Below the pieces are notes generated by a model that made no database searches, was not told the origin of the DNA, and saw only the letters and a list, made by a program, of their open reading frames with translations. This document shows, piece by piece, positions 56,849 through 64,000 of a stretch of 64,000 nt of DNA (positions are counted from its first letter, which is position 1; each line of letters begins with the position of its first letter). Made by a program: the position numbers and the translations under genes. This DNA comes from Hyphomicrobiales bacterium (GTDB taxonomy: Bacteria; Pseudomonadota; Alphaproteobacteria; Rhizobiales; Rhizobiaceae), in assembly GCA_900469445.1 (NCBI GenBank), contig UBXM01000001.1:305358-369357 (forward strand), given 5' to 3'.

Positions 56849-58162
56849 ATGTTGCAGCGCCTCAACCAAACCAAAGAAAACTTTGTCCTCTTTCAACGCG
56901 ACGGCACGAATTGGTCGATGCGCTATACGATGGATGGTCGCCAGATCAGAAAATCGCTGAGCACATCGGATGAGGCCGAGGCATATCGGCGGGCCAATGA
57001 AATCTGGCACGAGCAAAACTATCGTTTGAAAAATGGGCTCAGCATTGTTGAACATGCCTTCGAGGCCGTGGCTGAAGAATTCATAAAAACAATCGAGGTC
57101 GAAGCTGCTCGCAAAGAACGGAGCGCTGATCACGCATACTTCTGGCCACCAAAGATCAGGCGCTTCCTGGTTGGCTACTTCGGTCAAAAGCCTATCGATA
57201 AGATCACTCTACCCGATATCGAACGATATCTGGAGTGGCGTAAAACCTACTGGACATCAGGTCCAGGCCTCCAGATCGAAAAAATCCGGGTGGAACGTGC
57301 GGATGGGCGCATTTTCAGCCGACCTGCACCACGTAAAATCGCGGCTCTCAGCACCATCAAAGGAGAGATGGTTATCATTAGAAGCCTGTTTCAACAGGCA
57401 GTGCGCTGGGGATATTGCCCGCAGATCGTAATTCCCAGTCCCGTCGTCCGTAAACGTGTCGACAATCGGAGGCCAGGCTTTACGTCTGGCCAATACGAGA
57501 AGCTGTTCAACACAGCTCTCGCGCGGATCTCCGAGCTTCAATCGAGGACCAAGGATATTACGGCCAAGGATGGTCGGAAATGGACCTTGAAGGTCCCCCC
57601 TAAAAACATTCAAGCAGATCGTATTAGATTGTACTGCTACATCGAGATAATGGCACATTCGGGGATGAGGCCGACAGAAGCCAAGAACCTAACCTGGGCC
57701 AACATCATCGGCTTTCGGGATTGTAAGGACAAGCCCGTCGGCCAGAGAGACGTGCAGCTTCAAGTTCGTGGTAAAGGCAAACATGGCACCAGTGTGCCGC
57801 TACTTGATGTGATCCCAGCGCTTTCGATGCTTTGGGACATGTTTGTAACAGAGGTCGGGCGGGAGCCGGAGGACAGTGATCCCGTGTTTGCCGATACCGA
57901 GGGAAAGCAAATCCAGTCCTTTAAGAAGGGTTTCAACGAACTTCTCAAAGCAGCGGATCTAGAACGGGACTATCGCGGCGTACGGCGCACGCCATACTCG
58001 TTGCGGCACTACTACATATCGAGGATGCTGATTAAAGGAACGTCGATCTACGACGTTGCGCTGAACACCCGTACATCCCTGCAGATGATCGAGAAGCATT
58101 ACGCTCACGTTATAACAGACGATATCAAGGATCGGCTGAGACCCAACCAACCCAACTGGTAA
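56849..58162 (+). CDS. Tyrosine-recombinase integrase
   Basis: The protein (437 residues) has an N-terminal SAM-like core-binding domain (residues about 85-190) and the catalytic domain with the R in AHSGMRPTEAKNL, Lys in RGKGKHGTSVPL, the R-H pair in YSLRHYYISRML and the nucleophile Tyr in IEKHYAHV. The His before the second Arg is Tyr, as in several phage integrases. Base composition is lower in GC than upstream genes, fitting transfer. It lies just downstream of tRNA-Arg, the typical arrangement of an integrated island. ATG 56849 is preferred to TTG 56831. Confidence 0.92.
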   Translation: MLQRLNQTKENFVLFQRDGTNWSMRYTMDGRQIRKSLSTSDEAEAYRRANEIWHEQNYRLKNGLSIVEHAFEAVAEEFIKTIEVEAARKERSADHAYFWPPKIRRFLVGYFGQKPIDKITLPDIERYLEWRKTYWTSGPGLQIEKIRVERADGRIFSRPAPRKIAALSTIKGEMVIIRSLFQQAVRWGYCPQIVIPSPVVRKRVDNRRPGFTSGQYEKLFNTALARISELQSRTKDITAKDGRKWTLKVPPKNIQADRIRLYCYIEIMAHSGMRPTEAKNLTWANIIGFRDCKDKPVGQRDVQLQVRGKGKHGTSVPLLDVIPALSMLWDMFVTEVGREPEDSDPVFADTEGKQIQSFKKGFNELLKAADLERDYRGVRRTPYSLRHYYISRMLIKGTSIYDVALNTRTSLQMIEKHYAHVITDDIKDRLRPNQPNW

Positions 58163-58420
58163 CAGATCAATTGGGTCCAGACTTCTGGAGAAGGGGAGTT
58201 CAAGGTTGAAGTCGCCTGTCCAGATTGATCCGACACTTCGCCGAAAAATGTATCCGTGGATAGATCACTGGTCACCACCCACACTAATAGCGCGTTGCCG
58301 CTAGGCCGGTTATTATTTTGATGCTTAGCATCAGCCGAGCGCTTTTCAATCGTGCGGTAGCCCGCTTGTTTTTGGTGGGCAAAGCCGCCACCCCAAAAAA
58401 TCTTTGATCGACGTTGCTAG

Positions 58421-59071
58421 ATGAAAAAATCTACGGTCCAATTTTTCCAAGATCAGAAGAAGGTATTGGAACTTCTGAAGCAGAAAGCCCCGCAATCGGG
58501 ATTTGAAACTACGATCTATAGGTTATTCGGCCGAGAAACCAACCCGGGGCCGATCTCCACTATCCATGGACGACAAGTTAGATACTTGGGTTTGACAGCA
58601 AATTCCGCAAGTTTTTTGCCGACAAGCTGGCAAGAAGAAATGGACCCGTTGAAGGGGAAATGGCAGGGTTGCGAGAACTGGCGGGCAGGATATCCATTGA
58701 TCGCATGGGTGGAAATCCGCGACGGCGACAGGGAACATGAGGCGAGTATCAAGCTAAACTTAGAAGTTGGCCCTCTGTCGATCCATAAGCTCCGGACGAA
58801 GCTGATAAACGCGATAAAATCGGCGGCTTTAGATAGCGGCCTCAGCAGAATTAGGTTCCCCTCCGGTGCGAATGACGAAGGGCGGCTTTATTCGCGCTTT
58901 CTGATTAGGAACTCAGTCGCCGTAAAAAGCAGAAACGACGACGCTGAGATCCAACATAAAGTGGTCAAGCTGATTTCGGATTTCGAACCTGAGCTCGCGA
59001 TGCTCGACATCGTTATTCGCGATTTCTCACGCGAATATCGCAGCGACTTACAATCATTTACTTCCAATTAA
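58421..59071 (+). CDS. Hypothetical island protein, 216 aa
   Basis: The product has no signal peptide or membrane helix, is basic at the start (MKKSTVQFFQDQKKVLELLK) and has a mixed alpha/beta pattern with a central WKGCENWRAGYP-like aromatic region (GKWQGCENWRAGYPLIAWVE). I cannot assign a family; a nuclease-like or defence role is possible because such genes often fill islands next to integrases. No clear ribosome site precedes the ATG. Base composition resembles the integrase gene. Confidence 0.6.
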   Translation: MKKSTVQFFQDQKKVLELLKQKAPQSGFETTIYRLFGRETNPGPISTIHGRQVRYLGLTANSASFLPTSWQEEMDPLKGKWQGCENWRAGYPLIAWVEIRDGDREHEASIKLNLEVGPLSIHKLRTKLINAIKSAALDSGLSRIRFPSGANDEGRLYSRFLIRNSVAVKSRNDDAEIQHKVVKLISDFEPELAMLDIVIRDFSREYRSDLQSFTSN

Positions 59072-59146
59072 CCACAAGAAATGCAAGACATTTGCAGAAG
59101 TGCTCGATTCGCTCGGGCAGCCCCGAGGGCTCTCGTGTCCGCCGTT

Positions 59147-59239
59147 GGGGTGACGGTCCCGCCATCATGGCGGGCACCCTTAGCGGTTAACCGTCAGACA
59201 TGTCCCAACTCAGCTATTTAGGCCGGATCTCGCGATCCG
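59147..59239 (+). ncRNA. Structured 5' leader of the flagellin gene (flg-Rhizobiales-like motif)
   Basis: TGACGGT (59151-59157) pairs with ACCGTCA (59190-59196) and encloses a perfect hairpin CCCGCCA-TCA-TGGCGGG (59158-59174). A GGTTAACC box (59185-59192) precedes a second hairpin CGGATC-TCGC-GATCCG (59224-59239). The same architecture with paired substitutions lies before flgE at 61182-61278. A Rhizobiales flagellar leader RNA of this kind is known as flg-Rhizobiales; the match is by architecture, not by model search. Confidence 0.7.
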
Positions 59240-59269
59240 ATGGCTAGCTAATGTTTGCAGGCTTCTAAC

Positions 59270-61036
59270 GTGACGAGCATTCTCACCAATACATCCGCCA
59301 TGGCTGCCCTCCAGACGCTTCGGGCTGTAGGTATTGGCCTTGATCGGGCCCAGCAGCAGGTTAATAGCGGCCTTCTCGTGCAAACCGCATCCGATAACGT
59401 CGCCTATTGGTCGATTGCGACGACGATGCGGTCCGACAATAAAGCGAACTCCGCCGCGCATGACGCTTTGGGGTTGGGAGCGCAGAAGGTGGAGGTCGCA
59501 TATGCTGGGATAGAAGCCGTTGGCGACATCCTGAGTGAATTTCAAGCGAAGTTGGTCGCAGCGTACGAACCCAGCGCCGATAAGGAGAAAATCCAGCTCG
59601 AACTCGATCAGCTTAAAAAGCAGACGGTCGCCGTAGCAACTTCAGCGAGCTTCAGCGGTGAGAATTGGCTGAATACGAACATCTCGGACATTGACGACAG
59701 CGATCTGAACAAGGCTTCGATCGTTTCGTCGTTTGCGCGGACAAACGATGGTGTGTCCGTAGGCACGGCAAACGTCCATTTGTCTGAGATATCGCTTTTT
59801 AACGAGAATGGCGGCGGGATTTTGCAGGCCGACACTCGCCGGCTGCAAACCTTGGGCGGCATTCGAACCCATGACACATTCATGGACACTGACGGCATTG
59901 TTCACACTTACCCGAGCAACTATCGCTACGGCGTGAACGGCGGTTACGTGTTCGACTTCACTGGCCCTATAACGGTGCCTGCCGGAGGATCGTTCAGTTT
60001 CGATGTAACCGTTGACGTCGACAATCCGGCTGATCTCGACCCTCCATACAACCCAGGCAAAACGACCCACGTCACTATTGATCGCGCCCTGGTGGATTCG
60101 GCGCTCCCTGGTCAGAATGGTGTGATCTCTACATTCAGGCAGTATGCGACAGTTCTCAATCGAGCATTGACCCTCGCGAATACAGGGGCCTATGCGGGAC
60201 TTGTTACCGACTGGCGCGGCGATATTATCCCCGACAAAATATCGGTCCAGACAGGTGAAAACTCAGGCCTCGACGGTTCTTCGGTTCAGATTACCAATTT
60301 CGCCAGCGCGATCGGTGATGGCGGCTTCGGCAATACGCCGATTCACTATGGTACTCGCGGCTCACAAATGGACCTGACCTTCACGCAGTTTGAAGTTTAC
60401 CGGGATGGCGAAAACCGCGACGGTGTGCAGGTCGACTTCGATTTCAGCGTCAACGGCGCTCCTTCAAAACGCTACACTTTCGACAGGACGTATGTGAATG
60501 ATCTACTTGGAAAGGACAACGGCAAGGTCGAGACAGTAGATGAGATGGTGACACTGCTAAAATCACTTATCAGCAGTGATTGGCCTGACGTGATAATCGA
60601 GGCGACATCGGCTACCAGCATTTCGATGAAATCCGACAAAGCTGTCGATCGGCTTGCCGGTACGGGAACCCATATCGGATTTACCGGTATAGACGTCAGT
60701 ATAGAACCTGTCGCCGAGCAGAACTTTCTACAAATCGACATTGTGAACAACCCACAACTGCTCGGCGTCTACACGGGCTACATTGAGATCGTTTCTGCGG
60801 ACGTGACAAAAGCAGGCGCCCTGCTCGGATCGTTGAAGAACCGAGTGGAACTGCAGGAAAATTTCTCCGCACTTCTCATGGATAGCATCGATAGCGGCGT
60901 GAGTCGGCTTGTCGACGCGGATATGGAAGAAGCTTCCGCGAAATTGGCTGCGCTGCAGACGCAGCAGCAGCTTGCCCTGCAATCACTGCAGATTGCCAAC
61001 GTTTCCTCCGACAATCTCATGCAATTATTCGCATAA
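59270..61036 (+). CDS. Flagellin, unusually large
   Basis: The protein of 588 residues has conserved flagellin ends: the N-terminus TSILTNTSAMAALQTLRAVG and QQQVNSGLLVQTASDNVAYW, and the C-terminus VDADMEEASAKLAALQTQQQ followed by SLQIANVSSDNLMQLFA. These D0/D1 helices pack into the filament core. The central ~400 residues are surface-exposed type with no recognised relative (DFTGPITVPAGGSFSFDVTV, THIGFTGIDV), roughly twice the normal rhizobial length. GTG 59270 matches the usual MTSILTN start. The leader matches that of flgE. Confidence 0.88.
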   Translation: MTSILTNTSAMAALQTLRAVGIGLDRAQQQVNSGLLVQTASDNVAYWSIATTMRSDNKANSAAHDALGLGAQKVEVAYAGIEAVGDILSEFQAKLVAAYEPSADKEKIQLELDQLKKQTVAVATSASFSGENWLNTNISDIDDSDLNKASIVSSFARTNDGVSVGTANVHLSEISLFNENGGGILQADTRRLQTLGGIRTHDTFMDTDGIVHTYPSNYRYGVNGGYVFDFTGPITVPAGGSFSFDVTVDVDNPADLDPPYNPGKTTHVTIDRALVDSALPGQNGVISTFRQYATVLNRALTLANTGAYAGLVTDWRGDIIPDKISVQTGENSGLDGSSVQITNFASAIGDGGFGNTPIHYGTRGSQMDLTFTQFEVYRDGENRDGVQVDFDFSVNGAPSKRYTFDRTYVNDLLGKDNGKVETVDEMVTLLKSLISSDWPDVIIEATSATSISMKSDKAVDRLAGTGTHIGFTGIDVSIEPVAEQNFLQIDIVNNPQLLGVYTGYIEIVSADVTKAGALLGSLKNRVELQENFSALLMDSIDSGVSRLVDADMEEASAKLAALQTQQQLALQSLQIANVSSDNLMQLFA

Positions 61037-61101
61037 GAAAATATCGAACACCTTCGTCAGAAAGCGGATGTAGCTACTGAACCGCGCATTAACCTCTTGT
61101 T

Positions 61102-61127
61102 AACCCGCACCCGATGCGGTTATTTTT
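61102..61127 (+). terminator. Intrinsic terminator after the flagellin gene
   Basis: AACCCGCA and TGCGGTT pair (one bulged C) around CCCGA and are followed by ATTTTTA. It lies about 65 bases after the flagellin stop, so flgE is transcribed from its own leader. Confidence 0.82.
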
Positions 61128-61181
61128 ATGGAAGTGTTCGATTCGTGAACAGCCTTGAGTTATCGGAGCTTCTGGTTTCTT

Positions 61182-61278
61182 AGGGTGACGGTCTCGCCAT
61201 GATGGCGAGCACTCTCGTGGTTAACCGTTAAAAGTGTCCTTGTTGTCAGTGTTTTAGCCGGATCGTCTCCAATTCCGG
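61182..61278 (+). ncRNA. Structured 5' leader of flgE (flg-Rhizobiales-like motif)
   Basis: TGACGGT (61186-61192) pairs with ACCGTTA (61224-61230), with one G-U, enclosing CTCGCCA-TGA-TGGCGAG (61193-61209). GGTTAACC (61219-61226) precedes a second stem CCGGA/TCCGG (61258-61278). Compared with the flagellin leader the first hairpin has changed a C-G to a U-A pair, and the distance from GGTTAACC to the second stem is 39 bases in both. This covariation supports a real RNA structure. Confidence 0.72.
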
Positions 61279-61311
61279 TTGCAGCTGACGTATGCTTTTG
61301 GAGCTTTTAAC

Positions 61312-63378
61312 ATGAGCCTTTACGGATCGATGCGCACTGCTGTGTCTGGAATGAATGCGCAAGCAAATCGGCTTGCTGCGGTCGGTGACAACATCGCCAA
61401 TTCCAGTACCGCTGGCTACAAAGGCGCATCAGTTTCCTTTTCATCATTGGTCCTTCCCTCAACCTCTGGAAATTACAACTCCGGCGGTGTGTCGAGCAGT
61501 ACCAATTATTCGATCAGCGAGCAGGGTGCGCTGACATACACCACCTCTAAAAGCGACCTCGCAATCCAAGGCGAAGGTTTCTTCGTCGTTCAAGATCAGG
61601 CTGGTGCGATATTCCTTACCCGCGCCGGTGATTTCACAGCGGATGAAGAGGGCTATCTGGTCAACTCCGCTGGGTACACGTTGCTTGGCTCGCCTTATAA
61701 CGGAAGCGCCTCCCCCACCGTCGTCGTCAACAGCTATGACGGTTTGGAACCGGTGAAGGTGGGATCGAACGCACTAGCTGCGTCCGCCTCGACAAGGGGA
61801 ACCCTCGTTACCAATCTGCCCTACGCAGCAGAACCTGTCGGTGGGGTCCGTGTCGACCTCGCGCCCTCAGAGAACAGCCCTTACAGCGGCTATACTTTCA
61901 AGATGTCCCAGGTCGATGATGCCGGTCAGACGGACATCTATTACACCAAGCTTGACGAGAACACGTGGGAGGTAACCGTCTATGTCAACGACAGCGGGAC
62001 CTCGACCGGGTTTCCCTATGATGTTGCGAGTGGTGCAGTCGTCACGGCAACGACTAAGTTGACCTTCGATCCCGATACCGGCGAAATTGTCAATGGCGAT
62101 ACCAAGCTCTACCCGGACCCAAACGACCCCTACTACCTCGATTTTTCCGGTCTGACGCAGCAGGCCAGTGCGGCGAGCTCGATGCTGAATGTCAATTACA
62201 AGACGAACATGCCATCGGACGCGCCGACGATTGACGTGGCAGGAGGCGATCAGTCAGCATCCGCAAACGTCGCAGGTGCCGTGTACACTCTGCATCAATC
62301 GGCAACCGGCCTTCCTGGCCTCCCCGCTGGCAAAGAATTCGACGTCTACTACACCAAGACCGACGATTTCACTTGGGAGGTAGCTGTCTTCGATGCCGCA
62401 ACTGCAACCGCTGGCAGCTTCCCCTACGGTGCGGCAGGCAGTGCTCCCCTTGCAACCCTCGTCCTGACATATGATCCTGCAACGGGCGCTCTGACCAGCG
62501 GAGCATCTTCGGATATAGTCCTTCCAGGTGGCCAGACGTTGACGCTTGACTTCACAGGCTCCGTATCCATTCCCGATCTTACCGCAGGTTGGGAAGATGG
62601 CGTCGATGTCTCCTTCAACCTTCCTGCCAGCGCTCCTGCGGTCGTGCCATCTTTGATCAACGCAACGCCGGCCGACAATGTCGCTTCCAGCACATTCACG
62701 AACAAGACCTCACTGGCGGCCTACGATTCATATGGCGGCCTCGTGCTGCTTGATATCTATTACACGAAAGGCGAGGATGGCGCGTGGGAGGTTTCGGTCT
62801 TCAACAACGCTGACGCCGCGAATGGCGGCTTCCCGTACTCAAGCGCTCCGCTTGCAACGACCTTACTGCAATTCGATCCACAGACCGGAAAGCTGTCGGG
62901 GGCTTCGGACTTGGCTTTAGACATCCCCAACGGCAACACGCTCGTACTTGATTTCTATGGAACGACACAGCTTGCAACCGGCTTTATGGTTGGCGACGCA
63001 AACGTCAATGGGAGCGCAGCGAGTGCCGCAACCGGATACTCAATTTCCGAAGATGGAACGATCTACGCACAGTACGGCACAGGTGATTTGAAAGCCCTTT
63101 ATCGTATGGGGCTTGCGACGGTGCAAAGTCCAGACAACCTGGCCGTTCTCTCCGGCAACGTGTATCGAACCACGGCTTCGTCAGGCGTCGTAACACTTGG
63201 ATATGCAGGACAGACCGGGTTCGGCTCCATAGTATCGGGCGCACTTGAGACGTCCAATGTCGACCTCGCCAGCGAGTTGACGGAGATGATCGAGTCTCAA
63301 CGCAGCTATACGGCCAACTCCAAGGTCTTCCAGACAGGCTCGGACATGATGGAGTCACTGCTTAATCTCGTTCGTTAA
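61312..63378 (+). CDS. flgE: Flagellar hook protein FlgE, enlarged by three tandem repeats
   Basis: The protein of 688 residues starts MSLYGSMRTAVSGMNAQANR with the DNIANSSTAGYKGAS motif of rod/hook proteins and ends ELTEMIESQRSYTANSKVFQ, the standard D0 C-terminus. Usual rhizobial FlgE is about 400-450 residues. The extra length is three units, each with D-[IV]-YYTK (residues 208, 344 and 481), then WEVxVF, FPYxxA, LxFDPxTG and LDFxG. The periods are 136 and 137 residues. The outer hook surface should therefore be thicker. ATG 61312 follows TTTGGAGCTTTTAAC. Confidence 0.92.
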   Translation: MSLYGSMRTAVSGMNAQANRLAAVGDNIANSSTAGYKGASVSFSSLVLPSTSGNYNSGGVSSSTNYSISEQGALTYTTSKSDLAIQGEGFFVVQDQAGAIFLTRAGDFTADEEGYLVNSAGYTLLGSPYNGSASPTVVVNSYDGLEPVKVGSNALAASASTRGTLVTNLPYAAEPVGGVRVDLAPSENSPYSGYTFKMSQVDDAGQTDIYYTKLDENTWEVTVYVNDSGTSTGFPYDVASGAVVTATTKLTFDPDTGEIVNGDTKLYPDPNDPYYLDFSGLTQQASAASSMLNVNYKTNMPSDAPTIDVAGGDQSASANVAGAVYTLHQSATGLPGLPAGKEFDVYYTKTDDFTWEVAVFDAATATAGSFPYGAAGSAPLATLVLTYDPATGALTSGASSDIVLPGGQTLTLDFTGSVSIPDLTAGWEDGVDVSFNLPASAPAVVPSLINATPADNVASSTFTNKTSLAAYDSYGGLVLLDIYYTKGEDGAWEVSVFNNADAANGGFPYSSAPLATTLLQFDPQTGKLSGASDLALDIPNGNTLVLDFYGTTQLATGFMVGDANVNGSAASAATGYSISEDGTIYAQYGTGDLKALYRMGLATVQSPDNLAVLSGNVYRTTASSGVVTLGYAGQTGFGSIVSGALETSNVDLASELTEMIESQRSYTANSKVFQTGSDMMESLLNLVR

Positions 63379-63510
63379 AGAGATGACTTCATCCAGCTAT
63401 AACCAGCAGCGGGAGCCCTAGGTGAGTTACCAACTCTAATCTTCGCTCGCCCTTTTGGCGGTTGGCTTTATCCAGGAAACACGTTCAACGGTTTCGCAAA
63501 GGAAAAGGGC

Positions 63511-63957
63511 ATGTCGCATCTCAAGGCTCTCAAACTCAGCTCCGCAGTCCCGGTTCGCGCATCGGTTGATCCTGTCCACCGCTCCCGCGAGAAGATGATT
63601 GCCGCACTATCCGAGCAGAAGCAGATGGCTGAAGCAAGGATCGCCGGTGAGGCTTTCACGCCGACGCATATCGTCCGCAAGAAGAATGCGGAAGGCATTC
63701 GCATTGAGGTCGAAGCACCCAAGCGTATCCGTCAGGGCTGGTTCGCCGATGCCAGCGGCAAAATGTTCTTCGCAGTTCGCTATGCCGGAAAGGCGATCGA
63801 GTTTGCCAAGGACAAAAACGCCATCGAGGTGGGAGAAATCTCGGCACTGCCCGCTATCATCGACACGCTGATTGAAGCCGTGCGCCACGGCGAACTCGAT
63901 GCGCAACTCACGATCGCGGCCGCAGAGCGTGGCAAGATGTTGCGCAAGGCCGGATAA
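63511..63957 (+). CDS. Hypothetical protein, 148 aa (DUF-like)
   Basis: The product is soluble and basic, with a start SHLKALKLSSAVPVRASVDP and a middle EVEAPKRIRQGWFADASGKM, then FFAVRYAGKAIEFAKDKNAI and a helical C-terminus. Proteins of this look are found on plasmids and islands, but I cannot name a function. AAGGAAAAGGGC precedes ATG 63511. It is the last gene in the window, and the far border of the island is not reached. Confidence 0.6.
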   Translation: MSHLKALKLSSAVPVRASVDPVHRSREKMIAALSEQKQMAEARIAGEAFTPTHIVRKKNAEGIRIEVEAPKRIRQGWFADASGKMFFAVRYAGKAIEFAKDKNAIEVGEISALPAIIDTLIEAVRHGELDAQLTIAAAERGKMLRKAG

Positions 63958-64000
63958 ACGACGCAGTTTCCGAGGTTAGAACACGAAGGGCATGGGATCA

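Noticed and set aside
63379..63510. A third copy of the flagellar leader before the last gene.
   Set aside because: No TGACGGT or GGTTAACC box is present and the pairing pattern is missing.
56642..64000. Right attachment repeat of the island inside the window.
   Set aside because: I looked for a repeat of the tRNA 3' end (TTCGAATCCTACC) and saw none.

Overview
The window looks like a chromosome segment from a Rhizobiaceae-type alphaproteobacterium (Agrobacterium/Rhizobium relatives). Supporting features are high-GC coding DNA, a rhizobial FlgE and flagellin with Rhizobiales-type leaders, IalB and DUF1127 proteins, and a urate pathway built on the membrane-bound cytochrome c urate hydroxylase (PuuD). 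I see no insertion sequence, CRISPR array, rRNA or plasmid origin. One tRNA gene (Arg, anticodon CCG) is present.

Layout. 1-4.4 kb: envelope proteins, a PBP-type D,D-carboxypeptidase, a diguanylate cyclase and 3-hydroxybutyrate dehydrogenase. 4.4-24.5 kb: a purine-degradation region. xdhA-xdhB, xdhC, puuD and guaD lie on the plus strand and puuE-uraD-[mntA-hepT]-allA-uraH on the minus strand. Together they take guanine to xanthine, urate, 5-hydroxyisourate, OHCU, allantoin and allantoate, and AllA later splits ureidoglycolate; no allantoicase is seen. Three toxin-antitoxin pairs interrupt this region, one of them inside the urate operon. 24.6-36.8 kb: accessory metabolism, namely a homocysteine methyltransferase-like gene with its TetR regulator, DUF1045, split divergent MnmC halves, several SDR enzymes, an epimerase-TetR pair and an FMN reductase. 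36.9-48 kb: a five-PAS hybrid histidine kinase, an MttB-like methyltransferase, PepSY proteins beside a two-component system, an AlaE-like exporter and an NCS2 nucleobase permease. 48-56.3 kb: a DEAD-box helicase, a PIN-type toxin-antitoxin pair, a DMT exporter and the conserved circularly permuted ATP-grasp / alpha-E / transglutaminase operon.

56.5-64 kb: tRNA-Arg followed by a tyrosine recombinase, the usual left border of an integrated island. Beyond it lie an unrecognised gene, a very large flagellin (588 aa), a very large hook protein FlgE (688 aa) and a small unrecognised gene. The flagellin and flgE genes carry the same structured 5' leader with paired base changes, probably the flg-Rhizobiales RNA motif. 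The FlgE insert is three tandem ~136-residue units. This pair of enlarged filament and hook genes beside an integrase is the most unusual content of the window.

Starts were chosen by ribosome-binding-site spacing and family alignment from memory. No database search was possible, so family names rest on recognised motifs.
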